A program made the translations under genes and the position numbers. This document shows, piece after piece, positions 60,973 to 64,000 of a stretch of DNA of 64,000 nt. Location: positions 310,001 through 374,000 of the forward strand of contig NZ_JAKRVY010000002.1 of NCBI RefSeq assembly GCF_023638055.1. The letters run 5' to 3'. Source of the stretch: Natranaeroarchaeum aerophilus. Lineage in GTDB: Archaea; Halobacteriota; Halobacteria; Halobacteriales; Natronoarchaeaceae. The notes under the pieces were generated by a model. That model did no database searches, had not been told where the DNA came from, and saw only the letters and a program-made list of their open reading frames with translations. Positions within the stretch are counted from its first letter, which is position 1. The number at the start of each line of letters is the position of its first letter.

Positions 60973-61401
60973 TTATTTTCCGTCTCGAACCCACGTTGCC
61001 ATCTGTCGGCTGTATGCATCGTACACTGCGAGTCCGGTTTGGAGTGTTTCGTATACTTCCCCAGCATCGACATGTCCGTACTCATGGGCAAGGACGTTTC
61101 TGAACCCGATAGCGGACACAAGTGTGGTCGCTGTCTCCTCGTCGATAACGCCCTCTTGAGACAGAATGTGGACTGCTTCTTTCGCAGTGCTCCCGTCGTA
61201 CCCGAAATCGCGCGTCGCGATATGTTGAGCCAGATCAGAACACGCCTGAATCGCGTTCTCGAACATTCGCTCAACGGCGCGCTGTTCGGTCGTACTTCGA
61301 AGGAACTCTTCGCGGGACAGCGTTTCTTGCTTCTCGGATAATTCGCCGTGATACTGTTCGATCTGCTCAAGCTTGATCGAAACAACTCGTCTGTCAGCCA
61401 C
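60973..61401 (-). CDS. hepT: HepT-type HEPN ribonuclease toxin
   Basis: A 142-residue all-helical HEPN protein. The catalytic motif R-x4-H-x-Y is present as R101, H106, Y108 in FRNVLAHEYG. This is the HepT class that cleaves RNA as a dimer and is silenced by its MntA partner through modification of the motif tyrosine. The start overlaps the MntA stop by eight bases. The pair is a type VII toxin-antitoxin module. It lies next to the palindromic array of tRNA-Leu. Confidence 0.9.
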   Translation of the reverse strand: MADRRVVSIKLEQIEQYHGELSEKQETLSREEFLRSTTEQRAVERMFENAIQACSDLAQHIATRDFGYDGSTAKEAVHILSQEGVIDEETATTLVSAIGFRNVLAHEYGHVDAGEVYETLQTGLAVYDAYSRQMATWVRDGK

Positions 61402-61825
61402 GCAGTCCGTCCTCCGCGATTCGATCGATCACAGCACGCTGCTCGCGACGTATAGTGTCACGGTTGGCAGAGAACGCCTCCTCGATGTCCGATTTAAACT
61501 GCTCGAACGCGTCCTCGTCACCGCAGACAAATGTCCCGTTAACCGCGTCATGTGCAACATCAAGCGACAGCGCTTCGATGTCGGAGACATCGATAAATGG
61601 GAGCTCCTCTCGCTGAAGATTTCCCGACAGGAAACATCGCTTGTCGAACCGATCACCCTCAGTAAGACCGTCGGAAAACTTGACGGCAAGATCGATATCA
61701 GACGCCTGGGTCGTCTCACCCGCGCTCTGGGAACCGAACACGATAGCGAACTCGACGTCGGCGTCAGCGCACACTGACGCTTCGAAGGCAGCGATCAGCT
61801 CCGAATCCACGTTGCCCCCGTCCAT
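61394..61825 (-). CDS. mntA: MntA-type nucleotidyltransferase antitoxin
   Basis: A 143-residue minimal nucleotidyltransferase. The G-S-x10-D-x-D motif is seen as G31-S32 and D43/D45 (VFGSQSAGETTQ, ASDIDLAVKF). MntA enzymes add AMP units to the HepT motif tyrosine and so neutralise it. It is the first gene of the pair and overlaps hepT by eight bases. The ATG at 61825 fits the family; the region upstream leads straight into the tRNA-derived repeats. Confidence 0.9.
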   Translation of the reverse strand: MDGGNVDSELIAAFEASVCADADVEFAIVFGSQSAGETTQASDIDLAVKFSDGLTEGDRFDKRCFLSGNLQREELPFIDVSDIEALSLDVAHDAVNGTFVCGDEDAFEQFKSDIEEAFSANRDTIRREQRAVIDRIAEDGLRG

Positions 61826-61926
61826 ATGTAAATCGACGGCGTATCGTCACAAAAGAATTCCGCTGCGTAGACTATCTGGTCGAACAGGACCGACACTGAG
61901 TGTAACTCGAAAGAACAGTCGGAATA

Positions 61927-61980
61927 GGATTTGAACCACGCGAAGACGTGCTCGCTTCGCTGCGACTCAACTCCGCTCGT
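61927..61980. repeat. tRNA-derived unit, degenerate (tRNA-Leu array)
   Basis: GGATTTGAACCACGCGAAGACG followed by TGCTCGCTTCGCTGCG, then sequence that no longer pairs and a weak GTTCAG. The first half matches the left half of the complete unit at 62036; the right arm has decayed. Confidence 0.75.
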
Positions 61981-62035
61981 TCAGTATCCGCTCACAGCAA
62001 CTGCACTTGTCCGAGTCGAGAACTGGCCGCGGGAC

Positions 62036-62098
62036 CGGATTTGAACAACGCGAAGACGTGCTCGCTTCGCTGTGCGCGTCTTCTCTCGTTCAAATCCG
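62036..62098. repeat. tRNA-derived palindromic unit (tRNA-Leu array)
   Basis: CGGATTTGAAC pairs perfectly with GTTCAAATCCG 63 bases apart, with inner stem GAAGACG/CGTCTTC around TGCTCGCTTCGCTGTGCG. Just to its left, 62029-62046 copies the acceptor and T-arm 3' strand of tRNA-Leu (GCGGGACCGGATTTGAAC). Confidence 0.85.
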
Positions 62099-62149
62099 CT
62101 CCTGCTCCCTCACTGCAAACTGCTCGCTACGCTCGCAGTTTTTGTTCAG

Positions 62150-62233
62150 TGCGCGGGACCGGATTTGAACCGGCGGACCCCTACGGGATAGCGTCCTAAG
62201 CGCTACGCCTTTTCCTGGCTTGGCTACCCGCGC
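62150..62233 (-). tRNA. tRNA-Leu (anticodon UAG)
   Basis: An 84-base class II tRNA on the minus strand. Acceptor GCGCGGG pairs with CCCGCGC, and the discriminator is A. Anticodon stem-loop TAGCG-CTTAGGA-CGCTA gives UAG (reads CUN leucine codons). The long variable arm is TCCCGTAGGGG and the T-arm CCGGTTCAAATCCGG. No intron and no encoded CCA. Confidence 0.96.
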
Positions 62234-62275
62234 GCTACCCGATATTCCCGAAGTAAAAACAAGAACCTGTCGTTC

Positions 62276-62935
62276 TCAGTCCGGATCCTCGTCGGTCGAT
62301 TCCTCATCGTCGTCACCATACCGGCTCCGCAGGGAGTCCAGTTCGGAGTCGACGTCGACCTGCACCGGATCGTCGTCCTCGTCGGCGTCTTCCTGCTCGT
62401 TACGACGCGCTCGCTCCTGTTGCTCGCCGACCCGCGCTTCGGCATCCCGGACCTGTTCGTCGAGGTCGTCCCGGAGCTCGCGGGCTTCGGTAAGGATTTC
62501 GCGGGCCGTTTCGTCCCGCGGGAGCGCGCCCTCATCGACCGCGCGCTGAAGCTCGGCCAGCGCGTCATCGAGCCGGTCGAGGCTTTCCTCACCGAGGCGA
62601 GTGGCGGCATCTCTCGCCTCGCGGCCGCGACGTTCGGCCTCGCCGCGGAGCTCCTCGCCGCGCTCGCGGGCCTCGCGTTCGGCCTGTACGACCGAGATGG
62701 CGCGCTGGAGCGCTTCGAGAAGACGGATATTCGCCTCCAGCACGGCGATCGCGGTCGGGATCGCAACGTCGTCGGCGAAATCGAGCAGTTCTCGCGGGGA
62801 CGGCGGGCGAGGAAGCCCGAGCGGGCCACGCCGTGGGCGCGGCTGTGGTTCGACCTCCCGGCGGAGGTCCCGGAGGGTGTCGGCCAGCTCCTCGGCGGTT
62901 CGGGCGAGTTCCTCGTCGGGGGCGCTGTCGCTCAT
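62276..62935 (-). CDS. Charged coiled-coil protein (haloarchaeal, DUF7547-like)
   Basis: A 219-residue, highly charged protein. It starts MSDSAPDEELARTAEELADT, has a Pro/Arg-rich stretch (RRGPLGLPRPPSPRELLDFA), a predicted short amphipathic segment (DDVAIPTAIAVLEANIRLLE), then a long Arg/Glu coiled coil to about residue 190 and an acidic tail (QEDADEDDDPVQVDVDSELD). I take it for a conserved haloarchaeal family (DUF7547-like; the number is from memory). No catalytic motif. It lies just 5' of tRNA-Leu on the same strand. Confidence 0.78.
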   Translation of the reverse strand: MSDSAPDEELARTAEELADTLRDLRREVEPQPRPRRGPLGLPRPPSPRELLDFADDVAIPTAIAVLEANIRLLEALQRAISVVQAEREARERGEELRGEAERRGREARDAATRLGEESLDRLDDALAELQRAVDEGALPRDETAREILTEARELRDDLDEQVRDAEARVGEQQERARRNEQEDADEDDDPVQVDVDSELDSLRSRYGDDDEESTDEDPD

Positions 62936-62981
62936 AGGGTCGAGTTGGTGTGCCGCCAACAAAAACGGGGTGGTCGCGGCG

Positions 62982-64000
62982 TTACTCGTCTGCGTCCTCG
63001 GCTGGAGCGCCGATGAGGCCGTCCACGTCGGCGTGGCTGGCGAGCAGTTCGCCCATGCGGTCGACCGTCGTGGCGTCACGGGTTCGGCCCTCGCTGACGA
63101 CGCCTTCGGCGCGGTCGATCGCGGTCAGCGTGTCGGTCTGGAGCAGGAGGATCGGGACGCCCTTCTCTTCGGCCTTGCCGATGACGGCTCCGGTCGGTCG
63201 GTGGCCGCCGGTGAGGATCAGACACTCGATGCCGGGGGCCTGCAGCGCGGCAGTCTGGACGTCCGAGCGGTCGCCGCCGGTGATGACCGCGGCGTCGCGT
63301 GTGCGCCGGAAGTGCCGGAGCGCGGCGTCACTGCCCATCGCACCGACGCTGAAGCGTTCGACGTAGGCGTCGGTATCGGCGTTGGTCAGGATCTCCGCAC
63401 CGAGTTCGTCGGCGAGATCCGCGACCGTGATCCCGGCGAGGTCCTGCTCGCGCGGGAGCACGCCGTGGACCGAGATCCCCTTGCTTTCGAGGAACGGCGT
63501 CGCGTCGGTTTCGAGGCTGTCGAAGGCGTCGTCGCTGACGGCGTTGAACAGGACGCCAGCGAGTCGGTCGTCGAGCTGTCGCGCAGCGGCGAGCACCTCG
63601 TCGACGTCGCCCGGCGTCTCGTAGCCGCCAAGCAGGAGCACCTCGGCGTCGAGCAACTCGGCGACGTCCGCGTCGGTCAGATCGACGATCCCGCCGGTGG
63701 TCAGCGAGCCGCCCCCCTCGACGATCATCAGATCGCGTCCGGCCGCGAGCGTCTCGAAGTGCTCTTTGACCTGCGTCTGGAGGTCGCTGGCGTCTTCCTG
63801 GCCGCGGATGACCTGCTCGATAAACGTCGGCGAGTAGACGACGGGTTCGAGCTCGTGCATCTCCGCGTCCATCCCCAGCATCTCGCGGGCGAGCATCGGA
63901 TCCTCGTCGAGCGTCTTGCCGACGCGCGAGCGGAGCCGCGTCCCTTTCGGTTTCATGTAGCCGACATCGAGGCCGCGCTCTTTGGCGAGCATGCCGAGCG
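62982..64000 (-). CDS. P-loop/DRTGG domain protein (phosphotransacetylase-like), N-terminus cut by window edge
   Basis: About 339 residues are visible and the frame continues past the right edge. The part seen begins LGMLAKERGLDVGYMKPKGT, which follows the P-loop of a BioD/CobQ-type domain, and includes MIVEGGGSLTTGGIVDL (the second BioD-like motif). A DRTGG domain follows (RFSVGAMGSDAALRHFRRTR, AVITGGDRSDVQTAAL). This is the architecture of the N-terminal part of long Pta proteins and of stand-alone haloarchaeal phosphotransacetylase-family proteins, often beside ADP-forming acetyl-CoA synthetase. It may sense or bind nucleotide; catalysis is unproven. Confidence 0.87.
   Translation of the reverse strand, partial: LGMLAKERGLDVGYMKPKGTRLRSRVGKTLDEDPMLAREMLGMDAEMHELEPVVYSPTFIEQVIRGQEDASDLQTQVKEHFETLAAGRDLMIVEGGGSLTTGGIVDLTDADVAELLDAEVLLLGGYETPGDVDEVLAAARQLDDRLAGVLFNAVSDDAFDSLETDATPFLESKGISVHGVLPREQDLAGITVADLADELGAEILTNADTDAYVERFSVGAMGSDAALRHFRRTRDAAVITGGDRSDVQTAALQAPGIECLILTGGHRPTGAVIGKAEEKGVPILLLQTDTLTAIDRAEGVVSEGRTRDATTVDRMGELLASHADVDGLIGAPAEDADE

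Larger units (their letters stand above)
61826..62149. other. Gene-free stretch holding tRNA-Leu-derived palindromes
   Basis: 324 bases without a gene between mntA and tRNA-Leu. It holds a degenerate T-arm unit (61927 onward), a complete palindromic unit (62036-62098), and a third small hairpin (AAACTGC/GCAGTTT, about 62117-62142) before the tRNA 3' end. Confidence 0.8.

Noticed and set aside
60721-61341. A 206-codon plus-strand frame opposite hepT
   Set aside because: It lies antisense to hepT, whose catalytic R-x4-H-x-Y motif and MntA partner are unambiguous. The plus frame has no family features.
62420-63016. A 198-codon plus-strand frame opposite the coiled-coil gene
   Set aside because: It is antisense to a clearly coding haloarchaeal coiled-coil gene and to the start of the DRTGG protein's 3' end, with no recognisable domain.

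Overview
The window is chromosomal DNA of a haloarchaeon (class Halobacteria). It is GC-rich, and the proteins are strongly acidic, most visibly the ribosomal proteins with their Asp/Glu tails. Translation and RNase P genes are archaeal in type. Other markers are a PGF-CTERM surface protein, Tat-type lipoproteins, TATA boxes centred about 27 bases before start codons (leaderless transcripts), an IS1341-type TnpB and a methenyl-pterin cyclohydrolase. I cannot name the genus.

Layout. 1-9 kb: end of a PHP phosphoesterase, a DUF420 membrane protein, the B12-binding methylmalonyl-CoA mutase subunit with MeaB, an alpha/beta hydrolase, a DUF35-thiolase pair, two small membrane proteins with cytochrome oxidase subunit I, a transposon-end remnant and a DUF63 membrane protein. 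9-17 kb: ribose-1,5-bisphosphate isomerase diverging from deoC (nucleoside salvage), a large PGF-CTERM protein, a tRNA methylthiotransferase, a membrane J-domain protein, a histidine kinase and a GTPBP1-like GTPase. 17-21 kb: two pairs of MgtE half-transporters around a PhoU/TrkA-C regulator. 21-23 kb: a TnpB element. 23-31 kb: mch, small metal-related proteins, a thiamine-binding protein, a rhomboid protease, a methyltransferase and a Zn/Mn ABC transporter operon behind two perfect operator palindromes. 31-35 kb: an SLC13/TrkA-C permease, an RHH-RelE toxin-antitoxin, a palindromic array made of tRNA-Gly 3'-end copies, tRNA-Gly(GCC) and a YccF protein. 35-49.6 kb: the S10-spc ribosomal superoperon from a SPOUT methyltransferase to secY, with rnp1 inside it. 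49.7-54 kb: a molybdenum oxidoreductase and a DUF4129-like/DUF58 membrane cluster. 54-58 kb: an HTH-ferredoxin fusion, then the exosome/RNase P/proteasome cluster (rnp3, methyltransferase, rnp2, psmA). 58-64 kb: a DUF2157 membrane protein, two lipoproteins, HepT-MntA, a second tRNA-associated palindromic array, tRNA-Leu(UAG), a coiled-coil protein and a truncated DRTGG/phosphotransacetylase-like protein.

Most of the window is ordinary core genome. The most unusual structure is found twice. 3' of each tRNA gene lies a set of long palindromes whose ends copy the T-arm and acceptor 3' end of that particular tRNA, and beyond each set sits a toxin-antitoxin module. The two arrays share a core sequence even though the tRNAs differ. 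This may be the trace of an uncharacterised small integrating or replicating element that uses tRNA 3' ends.
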